Shown: positions 7,937 to 17,153, numbered from the stretch's first letter. The stretch is 50,358 bases of DNA from Deinococcus seoulensis (GCF_014648115.1 NZ_BMQM01000025.1:1-50358), one strand, 5' to 3'. Notes: generated by a model not told the origin, from the sequence alone. Made by a program: numbers and translations.

Positions 7937-8992
7937 ATGCTCCGGAAATTCATGCAGCTACTCGGCCGAGCCACGCTGGAACCGAGCGTACTCACTGCGA
8001 CTGCCCAAGCGACCTTCGGCGAAGCCTACGCCGCAGACCTGCACGCGCTTCACGCTGGGTATCTCAAAGAAGAAGCGACCCTCAAGCGTGCCCAGGGAGT
8101 GCTGGCCCTCACCCGCGCGGTACACACCACTCGCCCGCTTCTGGGCGATCCGGACCGCCACCATCACCTCTGGGCAGCCATAGCGCGCCCTTCCATCGAC
8201 TGGCGATACCAGGCAGCCCTGAGCGGTCAGTACGACCCGGCCCGCTGGTACGTTGATGCGTTCGACTTCGCCGCCGCCATGACCACCCTCCCGTCAATGT
8301 TCTCGAGCCGCGACACACCCGTCGCTGCGCAGTTGATCGACGTACTTACCGGACTCAACACGCGCGACGGCGCGGCAGGCGGCTATTTCGGACACACACC
8401 GTACTGGCCGCTGCATGACTACCCGTACTGGCGAGCCGTGGACCGCGAGTTCACCAGCGTACAGATGTACTGGCTGGCCCTACTGGCTGCCGACCAGACC
8501 AGCGCCCAGCTACACGCAGACCTCATGCAGTTGTTGCTGACCTCCGATTTGACGGAGGTAGACGCGTGGTCTCCTGTACAGCGCGACCGGGTGTTCAACA
8601 CCGACTTGCCTGCCCTGACACAGGGGCTGGCCCTAGGCGCCCTATCGTTCAGCGCAGCAAAACCGCAGCATGCGAACAGCACGCGTGCCCGAGCCCTGCG
8701 CACCCTACTGAGCGCCCGAATCCCAGATGCTGAGTTCGCCTTCGCCGCTCTGATGCAGTCTCAAGGCATAAATCGCGCCGTGCCCCACCTCAAGGGTATG
8801 TTCCCGCTCGACCATCCCATACAAACGCTGCCCGACCAGCACTTCACTCTCCAAGTGCGGCTGGGCGCCGCCCTATCCAAACTCCTGTCACTGGTGGGGC
8901 TGGTGGACGACCTGCTCGAACTACCGCGTACGCAAGCGGTACTCAACGACCCCCGTGGCCTAGCGCCGCACCTCCTGCACGCCAGCCTGTAA
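7937..8992 (+). CDS. Hypothetical protein, mostly helical
   Basis: 351 residues from ATG 7937 (MLRKFMQLLGRATLE). The frame is open from 7838, but the upstream part has no coding character. The protein is rich in Ala, Leu and His, soluble and predicted helical, with no signal peptide and no motif that I recognise. The middle carries an aromatic cluster (YFGHTPYWPLHDYPYWRAVD). It is followed after about 130 bases by another unknown gene on the same strand that shares the same codon style, so the two may be one unit. A convergent SEFIR gene follows. Confidence 0.7.
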   Translation: MLRKFMQLLGRATLEPSVLTATAQATFGEAYAADLHALHAGYLKEEATLKRAQGVLALTRAVHTTRPLLGDPDRHHHLWAAIARPSIDWRYQAALSGQYDPARWYVDAFDFAAAMTTLPSMFSSRDTPVAAQLIDVLTGLNTRDGAAGGYFGHTPYWPLHDYPYWRAVDREFTSVQMYWLALLAADQTSAQLHADLMQLLLTSDLTEVDAWSPVQRDRVFNTDLPALTQGLALGALSFSAAKPQHANSTRARALRTLLSARIPDAEFAFAALMQSQGINRAVPHLKGMFPLDHPIQTLPDQHFTLQVRLGAALSKLLSLVGLVDDLLELPRTQAVLNDPRGLAPHLLHASL

Positions 8993-9123
8993 AGAGGCAG
9001 GGCCATGAAGTCTGACCCTGGCAGGACGGGGTGCCGCCAGGGTCAATCTCCCCGACGCGTCAGCACCCACTCCGCCTCCATTCAGTCAATGGTGGCCCTC
9101 ACCGCACCCCAACCGGAGCTTCT

Positions 9124-9819
9124 GTGACCCAACCCAGCCTAGAGGGGCAGTTCGAGCAGATCACGCGCTACCTCCCAGACAGCCTCTTCCTCGACAGCAC
9201 CCGCTCCGAAAGCATCAACGCCATCGCTCTCACCGGAGGTCCCGACGACTTCACAGCCTTTGCGACCCGAATCGCTGCCCCCGTCGTGTTCGTCGAACGT
9301 TACACACTCACTGAAGATCACTTCGATCTCTTCGAGGACCCCAATTGGTCGCGCGACCCCACCCACACTGTCAGCCTCCTCGACGCGACCCAACTGCGAC
9401 CCTTCCACCACCACCTGGGCGATGACTTCCTCATTACCCTCAGCGTCCCCCACGCCGGCATGCTGATTACCCTCGACCTTCAAGCCTTCTGGTGGGACTC
9501 CTTCACCGCCGCCCACGAGGGCGCCACCGAGCAGCACCGCACCCACGAAGCCACACAGGAACACGCGGTGCGCCAGCAGCGGCAGGAGCAACGCGACCGC
9601 GAACTCCTTCTCCTGCGCACCCTCCTCCCGGAAGACACGAAATTTCGACAGCTCGCCTGCGAAGCCCATCCCCGCATCACTGCCCTCCGGCAACAGGCCC
9701 AGGCCATCCTCCAGACGCAAATACAGGACGCCAGAATCAGCGCCGCCCATGACGAAACCGTGCGCGAGACGGCCGCTGCTATCAAAGCCGAAGTGCGCGC
9801 CGCCCGGCGCCGGTCATGA
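9124..9819 (+). CDS. Hypothetical protein with C-terminal coiled coil
   Basis: 231 residues from GTG 9124 (VTQPSLEGQFEQ), chosen because GGAG lies six bases ahead; the frame upstream to 9031 lacks coding character. The N-terminal 135 residues look like a mixed alpha/beta domain. Residues 140-231 are rich in Glu, Gln and Arg with heptad spacing and should form a long coiled coil, ending in a basic tail (RAARRRS). No family is recognised. Its position after the 7937 gene suggests a two-gene unit. It ends 77 bases from the convergent SEFIR gene. Confidence 0.7.
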   Translation: MTQPSLEGQFEQITRYLPDSLFLDSTRSESINAIALTGGPDDFTAFATRIAAPVVFVERYTLTEDHFDLFEDPNWSRDPTHTVSLLDATQLRPFHHHLGDDFLITLSVPHAGMLITLDLQAFWWDSFTAAHEGATEQHRTHEATQEHAVRQQRQEQRDRELLLLRTLLPEDTKFRQLACEAHPRITALRQQAQAILQTQIQDARISAAHDETVRETAAAIKAEVRAARRRS

Positions 9820-9896
9820 CGTCACTGAACAGGAACCATCGGAGGAATATCTGCCTCCCCAGTGTCACACCTCCCTAGTCCGAGTGCGGAACTGGG

Positions 9897-11339
9897 TTAC
9901 ATCCGGCGCCCCAGTTGACTGATCCCGAACAGTTGCTCAAGTGACACGCGGCTCACCAGCGGTCGTTCATCAGGGTACTGAAAGACGGTAGGACCGGCCT
10001 CGATCATCGACTGTAGCGAGTCCTGCCGGAAGACCGGAAGCCAACGCTTCAGGACAGCCTCACTCATCAACCGCTTGAATAGCGGCAGCGGTTGACTCGC
10101 CCAGTAGGACCCCAGCACCGGGTACCACATCTGATACATGGGACCCAACGGCGTCCCACGGATGCCCTGAACAGTATTCGCACTGAGCAACACATCCGCC
10201 TGCACCAACTGCCAGAACGGCACACCCGCCAGCGTGGCGCGGGCCTTCATCCAGTCCGCCACGCCAGCCTGTGTCCGCCGCCCCGGCCGAGCTTCCATCT
10301 CTTCAGCGAACCACCCAGCGTCTCCCCACACGAACGCGAAGACCGTCGCCTCAATGTTGCCGTACCCACCGTCCTGCACGTAGGTGGTGTTCAACACTTC
10401 GCCCAGCAGGGCCGGCTGATCTTCCTGAATCAGGACGGCCACCACGTATAGCACCAGTTCAAGCACCGCCGCGCGGGTGTGTGCCGTAACTTCGGCTTGT
10501 ACGCTCCATTCCTGCTCATGCCGCCTAGCAACGTGACCAAGTCGGGTGAACAGGTCGATCAGCATGACAGCCGTCAGCCGATCCTCGCGCACCAGAAAGC
10601 GGACAGTCTCGGTCAGGGCGTCACGCGCGGGGATCGTCCACTCCACCTGCCGCATCGCTTCCTGTCCGTCGTATTGCCGCGTGGCACTCAGTGGCGCGCT
10701 GAACCGCGCGAACACTCCCAACACAGCATCAACGAGCTCCTGCCATGGCGTCAGCGGGCCGCGCCCCCGTTCCACCGCCATCCGCACATTCTTGGCCTTG
10801 CTGTGCACCAGCGCGTCCGTCGGGTCCCCATCGAACAGATACTCCGGAGGTCGCCCCAGCGGCGCAGGCGGTTCGGGCCGGTCCCATAGGAACCGCAGCA
10901 GCCGTTCGTAGTTCGCGTCCTGCAGTTCGTCGGTGCTCATGTCGATATAGAGCCGCGTCGCAAACATGGTCGGCACGAACCCGGTGCCGCGCTCGTCAGT
11001 CTCGAAGGCGACCGCCACGAATTTGTTTGGCCCCTCGCCGATCTGCTGGTAGACACCGGGGCTCATGATCGTGCCCTCGGTTCCGCTCCCACCCTGCCGG
11101 CCGTCCACCTTCTGCTTGTACCGCTGGTCGCAGATGACCACGACTTTCTTCAGGTCCGGGCGGCTGGCGATCTGCTCCATGAACTGGAATGTGTCATCCC
11201 CGGCCTGAAGGTGGGTCTGGTCGAGGATGACGTCAACGCCGTCCCCGCGCAGGCGGTCGGCCAGCGCCCGGACACGGGCCTTGTGCGCCTCGGTGGTCCA
11301 GGCGTAACTGAAGAAGGTCAGGGGCGGCTCACGTGTCAC
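9897..11339 (-). CDS. SEFIR-domain protein (TIR-like), candidate defence effector
   Basis: 480 residues. The N terminus is a SEFIR domain: strand FFSYAWTTEAHKARV (9-23), helix RALADRLRGDGVDVILDQ with the conserved Asp40, then GDDTFQFMEQ (48-56) with Glu55 where TIR/SEFIR NADases keep a catalytic Glu, and VVVICDQRY with the conserved Cys. SEFIR proteins are TIR relatives, and bacterial examples act in abortive anti-phage defence by consuming NAD+. The remaining 330 residues are helical with no recognised domain and probably sense infection. It is a single gene, transcribed toward the 7937/9124 pair. NADase activity is inferred from the family. Confidence 0.8.
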   Translation of the reverse strand: MTREPPLTFFSYAWTTEAHKARVRALADRLRGDGVDVILDQTHLQAGDDTFQFMEQIASRPDLKKVVVICDQRYKQKVDGRQGGSGTEGTIMSPGVYQQIGEGPNKFVAVAFETDERGTGFVPTMFATRLYIDMSTDELQDANYERLLRFLWDRPEPPAPLGRPPEYLFDGDPTDALVHSKAKNVRMAVERGRGPLTPWQELVDAVLGVFARFSAPLSATRQYDGQEAMRQVEWTIPARDALTETVRFLVREDRLTAVMLIDLFTRLGHVARRHEQEWSVQAEVTAHTRAAVLELVLYVVAVLIQEDQPALLGEVLNTTYVQDGGYGNIEATVFAFVWGDAGWFAEEMEARPGRRTQAGVADWMKARATLAGVPFWQLVQADVLLSANTVQGIRGTPLGPMYQMWYPVLGSYWASQPLPLFKRLMSEAVLKRWLPVFRQDSLQSMIEAGPTVFQYPDERPLVSRVSLEQLFGISQLGRRM

Positions 11340-11434
11340 ACCGCCATGCTAGGCGACCTCCAACAGCTCAACCACCACAGTTGCGCCGGACGCGGAGGAT
11401 ACGCCGTGGTTCACGGGACGGTCCACACGTGGGT

Positions 11435-11466
11435 ACGCGCAGGAGACGCGCAGGAGACGCGCAGGA
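11435..11466. repeat. 11-bp short tandem repeat, about three copies
   Basis: ACGCGCAGGAG repeats head to tail nearly three times in the gap between the SEFIR gene and the next minus-strand gene. It lies upstream of the SEFIR start by about 100 bases. No function is assigned. Confidence 0.6.
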
Positions 11467-11551
11467 CCGGAGGGGTGTCACCGACGGCGCCTCCCCTGAC
11501 TGGCCGGCTAGTTCAATCAGTACGGAGTCTCTGGCAAGCTGAAGCTGTACC

Positions 11552-13156
11552 TCAACCAGAGGGCTGAGTCGACGTGCTGCCTGTAGCCGGAGGACGTTGG
11601 GTCTCTTCATCGGCGGCCTCTTCCAGTAACTTCACTGCAGCGGAGAGGAACTCCTCATCACTTGGTGGCGTGAACTTCGGGCGCTTGGCCAGTACCGCGT
11701 CGATGAAGGGCGTGATCAGCTCACGGGCAAATCCGGAACGGTTAGGATCCGCATGCATTTTGCGGAGAGCTGAGGAAAGATCCTTCTTCTGCAAGGTGTC
11801 GACGACCTGATTGCATTCCTTCTGGTTGAGGAGCGCAATCTGAACTTCCTCGGCCAACACCTTTTCAAGGATGGCGATCATCTTTTTGGCATCGTCCTCA
11901 ATCAGAACGTCCATCATGGCCTTTGACGCCTTCTGAGAGACGGTGCCAGCTGCAGCCCCACCCAGGAGGGCGCTCGCCCCGGCAAAGATTGCGCCAATTC
12001 CGAACCCGAGAACCGTGCCGCCACCCGGAAACAGGATGGTTCCGAGAGCCGCACCTGCGGCTGCGCCAGCCATTGCCCCTCCAGTTCCTCCAGCGACACT
12101 CGCGGTCGTCACCGTCAAGTTTTTAAAGAGCTGAGCGACAGATACCCGCCCCCGGAAGGCATTTACCACGTCCCCGGTGGAAAGCACAGCCACTGTGACA
12201 GCGCCAGTCACCACGTTCCCCCGCATCAGCTTGCTGAGGTGACTGTTCGCTGCGGCCCCTGAAAGGTTCTTCCCGGTTCCCTTGACAATGAACCGCACTG
12301 CTTTCGGACCTAGTTTCTTCACCACTGCGTCTGTCGTGGGCCGCAATCCCTTTTCCAGAGACGTCCGGCCTAACTGAGCAGCACCGACGCTGCTCAGCCA
12401 AGCTACGCCCCCCACACGGAGTCCAGCACTGGCTCCTTGCCGTACGGCCATCCCTGGTGAATCACCGTCGCAGACACTGAGGAACGTGGTGACCAGAGCA
12501 CTCATACCGGCCGCTCCGGCGGCCAGCTTCACACCCCTGACAGAATCGTATTTGAGTCCTTCAATACTTCCGAACTTGGCAATCCGACGCGCTTGCGCGT
12601 AAGTGATGGTTCCCTTGCGGACAATTTTAGAAGCTTCAGCAGGATCCGTGACACCCGGAATTTTACCGTTCTGGATACGGTCCTTCATCGCTTGAACAGC
12701 GCTGTCGTACATATCCGCAGGAACCTCGATTTCCATTGGGCGGCCATCGGGAGTCAGGTAACGGAACCGGCCCTGATCATCGAAGCACTGCTGAATGCAT
12801 TTCGAGCCGGAACTACAGTATTTCGATTGAATCCAGGTGCCGTTCACGATGCGGTCCGGCCCGTTCTTCGCGTTGTCGTCACCTACTACCCTGGCATCCT
12901 TCCCACTGAGTCGGTCAAGTTGATTGTTTCTTTGTTCGGCAGCGAATCCATGACCACGATCCCCACCGTTCTTGACGTTCTGCGCATAGTTCTTCGCACT
13001 GCCCGTCACACCAATGGCCCTTCCGGCCTCCTCTCCTTCCCTCTGTGGCCGGTGGGTCCAGCCTGTTCCTGGCGCGGGTGTGCCGTTCTGTGATTCTGTG
13101 TCCTGGTCGGAAAGAAGTGCTTTGGTACGGTCGTCGGAATTCTTTGGTTCGGTCAT
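11552..13156 (-). CDS. Nuclease-like protein with hydrophobic glycine-rich core (uncharacterised family)
   Basis: 534 residues. Residues 1-55 are charged and disordered. Residues 68-115 contain GHGFAAEQRNN, then DDNAKNGPDRIV and GTWIQSKYC: a Glu, Asp, Gln-x-Lys pattern like PD-(D/E)xK nucleases of the QxK type, with nearby cysteines. There follow TDPAEASKIVRKG and ITYAQARRIAKFGSIE, a conserved-looking block, then several long Ala/Gly/Val hydrophobic stretches between about 210 and 410 that could insert in or bind a membrane. The C terminus is charged and helical. From memory, the GHGFAAE...AKNGxDR block also occurs in E. coli CP4-44 YeeR-type proteins; this was not checked. GGAG lies ahead of ATG 13156. 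Function is unknown. Confidence 0.7.
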   Translation of the reverse strand: MTEPKNSDDRTKALLSDQDTESQNGTPAPGTGWTHRPQREGEEAGRAIGVTGSAKNYAQNVKNGGDRGHGFAAEQRNNQLDRLSGKDARVVGDDNAKNGPDRIVNGTWIQSKYCSSGSKCIQQCFDDQGRFRYLTPDGRPMEIEVPADMYDSAVQAMKDRIQNGKIPGVTDPAEASKIVRKGTITYAQARRIAKFGSIEGLKYDSVRGVKLAAGAAGMSALVTTFLSVCDGDSPGMAVRQGASAGLRVGGVAWLSSVGAAQLGRTSLEKGLRPTTDAVVKKLGPKAVRFIVKGTGKNLSGAAANSHLSKLMRGNVVTGAVTVAVLSTGDVVNAFRGRVSVAQLFKNLTVTTASVAGGTGGAMAGAAAGAALGTILFPGGGTVLGFGIGAIFAGASALLGGAAAGTVSQKASKAMMDVLIEDDAKKMIAILEKVLAEEVQIALLNQKECNQVVDTLQKKDLSSALRKMHADPNRSGFARELITPFIDAVLAKRPKFTPPSDEEFLSAAVKLLEEAADEETQRPPATGSTSTQPSG

Positions 13157-13280
13157 GAGTATGTTCTCCAGGGAAACTCAGCGCAGAGTGAGGACGGATG
13201 AGGAAGCGTGCCGGAGGGTGTTGAGATCGGAAAAATCCCTGGGCTGGCCCGGGGTCGTTAGACCCTGGCCGCCTGGGGAT

Positions 13281-14315
13281 TCAGAGAGGACTACATACCA
13301 TTGCCTCCGCTTCAGCGACCATCGTCTGATCAGCGCTGAGTGCGCTCGCCAGCTGCGCTTCTGTACCCGCAACCCGTTGTGATATGGCAGCTTTCATGCG
13401 GGCTGACCGACCCGTCAGGTCTTGATCCGGCGCCAGATCTGCCACTTTACCTTTGAGGCCCGCAAAGGCCGCGCGAGCTTCATTCACTGCCTGCACCTGT
13501 TCGTCCAGACGTGCCGGAATAAGCTTCAGCATGTTCACATGGCTCTGACCTTCCCTGGTCAGACTGACGAGCCCATAGCCGTACAGGTCGGCCTTGCGTT
13601 CATTGAACTGGAAGCAGTCCTTCTCCGTCGCAAGACGTTTCAGATCCCGAATCACCTCCCCCTTTCCGACCTGAACTGACTGGATATCGCCGAATGTCCG
13701 GGCGAGGGCGTTCAATGTGTCCTGCGCATTCGTCAGGACATCGTTGGCCTCCAATAGCGCTTCGTCATAGTCATTGAGTGCGTCATTCAGGCGTTGGGCA
13801 GCCTGAAGCCTCGCCGCCTCCGCCGCCCGCTGGACTGCTGCCTGCTCGGCCCGCTGCCTTGCCTCTGTAGCCAAAGTCTGTGAGCGCTGCGTGACGCTCG
13901 CCCGGAGCGTGGCTACCGCTGTGTTGAATTTAGGCAGGGTCGTCCGAGCGAGCGGGAACGCCGCAAAGCCCCCTTCAGCCCTGGGAACAGTCAGGGTCAG
14001 GGTGTCTTTGGTAAGGGTGCCGCTGAGAGCACTCGCCCCGAAGAACGCCAGTTTATTCTCCAGTACGAAGCTGTAGCTGGCACCATTCCGGGTACCACGA
14101 ACCACGTTCGTGGTCACGTCAAATTGCGGACCTTCCGCACGGGCGGCGCCAGTCACGACCTGAAGCGAGCCGGTCAACTGGCCTCCTGCTTCCGTCCAGG
14201 TCAGCAGGAGGCTCGATGACGCGTTGTTGAACGAGAACACGTTCATGCCCGTTTGTGCAGAGGCCACGCCAACGGACAGCGAAGTGGCGAGGGCAAGGAA
14301 GGATGATCGGCGCAT
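13281..14315 (-). CDS. Secreted protein with beta domain and coiled coil
   Basis: 344 residues with a clear Sec signal peptide (MRRSSFLALATSLSVG, cleavage after VASA). Residues 22-130 are rich in Thr, Ser and Gly and predicted beta. Residues 135-200 form an Ala/Gln/Arg-rich coiled coil (RQRAEQAAVQRAAEAARL), and the remainder is helical with one cysteine in the middle and one near the end. It is probably periplasmic or attached to the envelope. The downstream nuclease-like gene on the same strand begins 124 bases after its stop, so cotranscription is possible. No family is recognised. Confidence 0.75.
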   Translation of the reverse strand: MRRSSFLALATSLSVGVASAQTGMNVFSFNNASSSLLLTWTEAGGQLTGSLQVVTGAARAEGPQFDVTTNVVRGTRNGASYSFVLENKLAFFGASALSGTLTKDTLTLTVPRAEGGFAAFPLARTTLPKFNTAVATLRASVTQRSQTLATEARQRAEQAAVQRAAEAARLQAAQRLNDALNDYDEALLEANDVLTNAQDTLNALARTFGDIQSVQVGKGEVIRDLKRLATEKDCFQFNERKADLYGYGLVSLTREGQSHVNMLKLIPARLDEQVQAVNEARAAFAGLKGKVADLAPDQDLTGRSARMKAAISQRVAGTEAQLASALSADQTMVAEAEAMVCSPL

Positions 14316-14439
14316 GCTTCAAAGTACGCCGGTCAATCTCACTCCGTCATCACGAATTGCCGCAGCGGTCGAGTGCCCCGACCAACTGCGGTCGGCAGGG
14401 CCATAATGCTGCTCAACCACATAATTTCCCGGAGGCTTC

Positions 14440-15201
14440 ATGAGATACCCATACGCCCTACTGGCCCTGCTGATCATGGGCTCCTCAAGTGCACAGACTG
14501 CTATTCAGATCGCCATCGCCAACAAAATCACCTATACGGCCAGAACCGTCCCCTGTCAGCCGGTACCTGGTGCTGGCGATCTGAAAGGCGCCGTCTGCGG
14601 GGAGAGCAACGGTGACCCGGCCATGAGTACCACGCCCAATCCAGACTTCCCCATGGAATACCGGCAGTGGATCGAGATCGCACCGTCGACGTACTTCAAC
14701 ATCTGGAACTCCAGTGTCGCCAAGCACCCGGTGTACCTCTCCGTGAGTTCAAAACCGGGTTACGTTACGCAGGTGGCCGTAGCGTCGGCTGGAGCGACGC
14801 TTCCCGTCACTGTGACCCGACGGAGCGGTAGTTTGACGCCAGGCAATGAGGCGCGGGCTGCGGGGGCAACGCGCGGGGCAGGATATACCGATGCCAGATA
14901 CGTCCAGAAATTTGCCGTCGTTCAGCAGACTGGAAAAATCGTGAAAGTGTCCCTCGGACAGCAGACCCTCGCCCTGACGCTTGGGCAGAAAGCTGCTCGG
15001 CTGAACGGAAGGTCCGTAACCCTCCAGGGAGCGCCCTTTCTCCTGAATGGGCAGGTGTATTACCCAGTCGGGCTGTTCAAGCTCCTGGGCTGCACGGTGA
15101 CGCCATTGATGAGCGAAGCTCGCGTGGCGAACGCCATGGACGTCACGTGCTTGGTGGGCAATCAGCGACGAAACGGCATGGTCGAGAACTGGATGTTCTA
15201 G
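14440..15201 (+). CDS. Secreted protein with copper-amine-oxidase-N-like domain
   Basis: 253 residues. GGAGG sits six bases ahead of ATG 14440. A signal peptide (MRYPYALLALLIMGSSSAQ) is followed by a beta-rich region with two cysteines. The C-terminal part, LGQKAARLNGRSVTLQG then PFLLNGQVYYPVGLFKLLG, has the layout of the copper amine oxidase N-terminal (stalk) domain: a hydrophobic strand, L-N-G, and a V-Y-x-P-hydrophobic strand. Despite the name, that domain is a cell-surface or protein-binding module without oxidase activity. It is divergent from the 13281 gene, and the two promoters must share 14316-14439. Confidence 0.7.
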   Translation: MRYPYALLALLIMGSSSAQTAIQIAIANKITYTARTVPCQPVPGAGDLKGAVCGESNGDPAMSTTPNPDFPMEYRQWIEIAPSTYFNIWNSSVAKHPVYLSVSSKPGYVTQVAVASAGATLPVTVTRRSGSLTPGNEARAAGATRGAGYTDARYVQKFAVVQQTGKIVKVSLGQQTLALTLGQKAARLNGRSVTLQGAPFLLNGQVYYPVGLFKLLGCTVTPLMSEARVANAMDVTCLVGNQRRNGMVENWMF

Positions 15202-15311
15202 GGCTCCGGCCAGTACGGCGGCACTGGAAGGACACATTGCTACATATGTTGGCTTGAACTTGAAGGCGTTCAGGAATGTGAAACGGAGTTCCCTGAATTC
15301 GGAGCCTCTGA

Positions 15312-16679
15312 GTCGACCTCCATTGCACGTATCCTCACCTGCTGCACGCCGCGCACGCCGCGCAGGCCGCGCGGATCACCGTCAGCGACCTGCACGCCCC
15401 CGGCACGCAGGACTGGAACGGCGCGAGCGTCTGGCTGGAATTCGACGAGCCCCGCACGGTCGCCGGCACCCTGTTCGAAGGCGCGCTCGTCTTCCGCGTT
15501 CCCGTCGGCGACGTGCACGTGATCATTCCCATCCTGATGGGCGCCAGCCAGGAGTGGCCCCTGCCACTCGTCGTCAAGGGCTCCCTCCTGGCCGTCCTGC
15601 CCGAGTTGACCGGCAGCGACCCCGCCGAAGCCGCCCGGCGCGCCATCCTGAACGCCCTCACGCACCTCCCGCCGCTCACCGACCCGCCCCGGCAGCACGA
15701 GGCCAACCCCACGCTGCTCGCCCGCCTCGAACGCCACCTGAAGCGCGTCAAGGCCGCCGCGCCCGCCACGAGCGCCGCCCTCCCGCACCTGTTCCTGAAG
15801 AAACGCGCCGCCTGGGACGCCCGCACCTTCGTCCCCGGCCTCCTGACCGCCGCCCTGCTCCAGGACCGCGACGGCCTGGACGAACGGAGCGCCATCATCA
15901 GCGCATACGAAGTCGGCGTCCTGACCGCGTGGCGGTACGCCAAGCACGTCGTGCGCATCGACGAGGACGTCCTGGCCCGCCTGCGCCGCGCCCGCCCCCT
16001 CACCCGCCTCCCGGCCGAACTGCCCGGCCTGCGCGGCCACGCCACGTACATCCCCGTTCCCGGCGGCCTGACGCACCCCTCCCAGACGGGCTTCTTCGCC
16101 GCGATCGACACCACCCAGGGAAGGCCGTGGCTCACACTCCTGATCGAGAACCGCGCGTACGGCGATCACGTCCTCGCGCCCGTCAGTCTCCCCCTGGGCG
16201 GCGACGTGGCCGAACAGATCCGCCTGATGGCCCAGACCGGCGCGACCAACTTCGCGGAAGAAGACGCCGCCCGCGTGGCCCGCGACCTGGGCTTCGCCCT
16301 GCTGTGCGTCACGTACCTCGGGAGCGAGAAGACGCAGCTGCTCGGCCCCGGCACGCCCCGCCCCGTCACGCCCCGGCGCGGCAAGGGCGGCAAGGAAGAA
16401 CTCAGCGAATCCGGCGCCGCCACCGTCTGGGAAGCGGGCGTCGACACCGGCAACGTCCTGCGCGCGTACCACGCCCGGAAGGCCCAGGGAGACGCCGACC
16501 CGGGCAGCCCGGCCGCCCCGGTCAGCACGGGCCGCCGCATGCCACCGCACCTGCGCGAACCGCACCTGCACGGCTACTGGACCGGCCCCGGCCGCACCCG
16601 CTACGAACTACGTTTCCTGGACTTCGTGGCGGTCAACATGGACGGCGAAGGCCCCGAAGCGCCCGTCCGACTCGATTAA
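15312..16679 (+). CDS. AcrVA2-like plasmid protein, apparently lacking its normal start
   Basis: The coding frame with strong GC3 bias runs from a stop at 15309 to 16679. The first usable start is GTG 15513 (388 residues), but clear coding sequence (ARITVSDLHAPGTQDWNG) lies upstream of it, so either the true N terminus is lost or a rare start is used. The C terminus, MPPHLREPHLHGYWTGPGRT then RYELRFLDFVAVN, resembles the HxRRxHWHxYWxGP...LKWLPPIxVN signature of proteins annotated as AcrVA2-family anti-CRISPR. AcrVA2 of Moraxella blocks Cas12a production. No Cas12a is in the window, so any anti-CRISPR role is speculative. The family call is from memory of the signature. Confidence 0.5.
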   Translation, partial: VDLHCTYPHLLHAAHAAQAARITVSDLHAPGTQDWNGASVWLEFDEPRTVAGTLFEGALVFRVPVGDVHVIIPILMGASQEWPLPLVVKGSLLAVLPELTGSDPAEAARRAILNALTHLPPLTDPPRQHEANPTLLARLERHLKRVKAAAPATSAALPHLFLKKRAAWDARTFVPGLLTAALLQDRDGLDERSAIISAYEVGVLTAWRYAKHVVRIDEDVLARLRRARPLTRLPAELPGLRGHATYIPVPGGLTHPSQTGFFAAIDTTQGRPWLTLLIENRAYGDHVLAPVSLPLGGDVAEQIRLMAQTGATNFAEEDAARVARDLGFALLCVTYLGSEKTQLLGPGTPRPVTPRRGKGGKEELSESGAATVWEAGVDTGNVLRAYHARKAQGDADPGSPAAPVSTGRRMPPHLREPHLHGYWTGPGRTRYELRFLDFVAVNMDGEGPEAPVRLD

Positions 16680-16735
16680 GCGGACCGAACCCACGACGTG
16701 AAAGAAAACCTGGGCTGAGCGCCCACAGGAGCCCC

Positions 16736-17029
16736 ATGAGCGACTTCAACCCCACCCCCGGGCACATCAACGTGATCACCGCCGAGAACATCGAAGCGGC
16801 CCGGCAGCACCTCCCCCCCGATCAGGCCGAAGTGCTGATGATCGGCTGCAAGACCTGGGCCATCACCTGCGAGGACGGTCAGCGCGGCCAGATGACCCGA
16901 TGGCCTGACCGGCGCGGCGCCATCAATCTGGGCGGCAACCTCAGCATCTGGGGCGACTGGTCGTACTCCGGCGTCCTGCACACCGACGGCGACTTCAGCG
17001 ACTTCGACAAGCACGGCCAGCCGGTCTGA
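16736..17029 (+). CDS. Small hypothetical plasmid protein
   Basis: 97 residues starting MSDFNPTPGHINVITAENIE, with AGGAG six bases ahead of the ATG. It has two predicted helices (NIEAARQHLPPDQAEVLMIG) followed by a Gly/Trp-rich beta region (NLSIWGDWSYSGVL). No family is recognised. It follows the AcrVA2-like gene by 56 bases in the same direction and is probably cotranscribed with it. Codon use matches the strongly GC-rich plasmid genes. Confidence 0.7.
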   Translation: MSDFNPTPGHINVITAENIEAARQHLPPDQAEVLMIGCKTWAITCEDGQRGQMTRWPDRRGAINLGGNLSIWGDWSYSGVLHTDGDFSDFDKHGQPV

Positions 17030-17153
17030 GCCACCCCGCCCCCTGAAACCAGGGCCAGCGCGGCCCGTCAGTCGCAGGCGCGGCCGTCCCCGTCCCGGTA
17101 GGGCACTGGGCCCAACACGGCGGGCGGCCGCGCTCCCCCCACCCGACCAGACA

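Noticed and set aside
9139..9750. 203-codon minus-strand frame opposite the 9124 gene
   Set aside because: Gly/Val/Glu-rich antisense shadow; the plus frame has a ribosome site and a normal coiled-coil composition.
15254..17029. A 591-codon plus-strand frame covering the AcrVA2-like gene region
   Set aside because: Most of it is Arg/Pro/Gly text typical of the wrong frame of a GC-rich gene. Only the last 97 codons (16736-17029) have their own ribosome site and coding character.
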